This document shows, one piece after another, positions 63,073 to 64,000 of a stretch of DNA of 64,000 bases. Location of the stretch: positions 26,412,001-26,476,000 of the forward strand of contig OY987267.1 in assembly GCA_963920665.1 (NCBI GenBank), in the 5' to 3' direction. The notes beneath the pieces were generated by a model that searched no databases, was not told where the DNA came from, and saw only the letters and a list, made by a program, of their open reading frames with translations. Positions within the stretch are counted from its first letter, which is position 1; each line of letters opens with the position of its first letter. The translations under genes and the position numbers were made by a program. This DNA comes from Straminergon stramineum (lineage: Eukaryota; Streptophyta; Bryopsida; Hypnales; Calliergonaceae).

Positions 63073-63667
63073 CATAGTAGATCTTGAATAATGGATTGTC
63101 CACTACTCCTGGGATGTTTCCCTTGCAATTCCTGACATGTTCCCATATTCCCTATACACTCTTGAATTCCCCTTGAATTCCCAAGTTCCCCATGGTCCTT
63201 GGCAAGGTCACATCTAAATTCAGTTTTGACATACCTTCCAAATTCGGTTTCGTCCCTTCTAAATTCATTGTTGCATTGTTGAGGCAATGTGATTCATTTC
63301 ACATACCCCATCTCCCATGCCTTACATTGACTGCCGCACATTGATCTATATGCCCCCATCTACTCCCCAAACTCAATTATTTGGAAACCCGCTACCCTTG
63401 GCTTGGTTCAGCAATTGGCCCAAAACTTGCCTAGGAGGCAAACAACCTTGAGTGCCTAGGCTACACATTCTCCCCCATTTTCACAAAAAAAATACATAAC
63501 TTGTGAACCAAATGTTCGTTTTTCATAAAAATTATATGTGCTTGAAGCTCTCGAAAAACTAAACAAGTGGTAAAAGTTTCATAAATATATGGTACAAATT
63601 GAGATTGAACAAGCTCACCTAAAATCAATTTTGTCCCCCATAGGAACAATGGGACTTTAGGGGTTAA
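63073..63667. other. Non-coding DNA ending in a TTAA-family right end
   Basis: GGGACTTTAGGGGTTAA at 63651-63667 is a clean family right end, but no matching left terminus was found between it and the long direct repeat. No gene. Confidence 0.4.
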
Positions 63668-63796
63668 GTATTCTATGGACTAAGTACAGTCTTAGCATTA
63701 GTAGGTCCTATTGGGACAGTGAAGCTTTGACCCTGTAGGATTTGAATTAGGGGCCTTTAGTAGTTTCCTGTCTTTGTTTACAAGCTTAGCTTTAGA

Positions 63797-63965
63797 CACT
63801 AGAAGAAAATAGCCTCCGTTTCAATGCAATCAACCCAACACAAAATGTAGTTTTTTGCTAAAAAACGTAGTTTCTGCTTGCAACATAGTTTCTGCGTTAT
63901 TTAGCAGAAAACTACATTTTGCGTTGGGTTGATTGTGTTGAAATGCATGCTGTTTTCTTCTAGTG
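63797..63965. mobile_element. CACTA MITE, 169 bp
   Basis: Ends are CACTAGAAGAAAA and TTTTCTTCTAGTG, close to the classic plant CACTACAAGAAAA terminus, and the flanks on both sides are AGA, a 3-bp target duplication. The inverted arms extend about 65 bases inward (AATCAACCCAAC(A/G)CAAAATGTAG with few mismatches), so nearly the whole element folds back. The intact arms and duplication suggest a fairly recent insertion. Confidence 0.9.
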
Positions 63966-64000
63966 AGAGGTGCATCTATATGGCAAAGCTTTGATTCTTT

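Noticed and set aside
1..64000. CRISPR arrays, bacterial operons or riboswitches
   Set aside because: None seen; introns and gene families are those of a plant nuclear genome.
1..64000. Organellar DNA inserted in the nucleus
   Set aside because: No chloroplast or mitochondrial gene, rRNA or tRNA sequence was recognised in the AT-rich stretches.

Overview
The window looks like nuclear DNA of a land plant, most likely a bryophyte and probably a moss. It has AT-rich intergenic DNA full of decayed transposons, plant-type GT-AG introns, a long PLS-type DYW pentatricopeptide gene with a canonical Asp-Tyr-Trp end, an ERECTA-type receptor kinase and a plant importin-11. The moss assignment is an inference from gene style; no species was identified. 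Layout: (1) 1-4977, minus strand, the N-terminal half of an importin-11-like nuclear transport receptor in ten exons, running off the left edge, followed by a GC-rich 5' flank to about 6 kb. (2) 6-13 kb, AT-rich DNA with a mini foldback, a dispersed repeat copy and a nearly fully palindromic MITE. (3) 13183-16550, plus strand, a three-exon DYW-PPR RNA editing factor (1008 codons in my model). (4) 17-24 kb, transposon remnants, including two well-bounded TTAA-flanked elements and a CACTA-type element with its 3-bp target duplication. (5) 24143-34809, minus strand, an intact ERECTA-like LRR receptor kinase in 27 exons (992 codons), with a GC-rich upstream region to about 37.5 kb. (6) 37.5-64 kb, no recognisable protein gene; this is a transposon graveyard. 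It holds many members of the TTAA family, a diverged ~2-2.6 kb direct repeat pair that may be old LTRs, a GC-rich LTR-like block and a 169-bp CACTA MITE at the right end. The three genes are unrelated housekeeping or developmental genes and form no operon or pathway. The observation most worth following is the repeat family whose members begin TTAA-CCCCTAAAG and end CTTTAGGGG-TTAA. TTAA targets with C-rich ends are hallmarks of piggyBac transposons. At 48.6-50.3 kb three members sit end to end and share single TTAAs, as expected if TTAA is the target duplication. No transposase gene is present, so these are non-autonomous copies, and the superfamily assignment is an inference.
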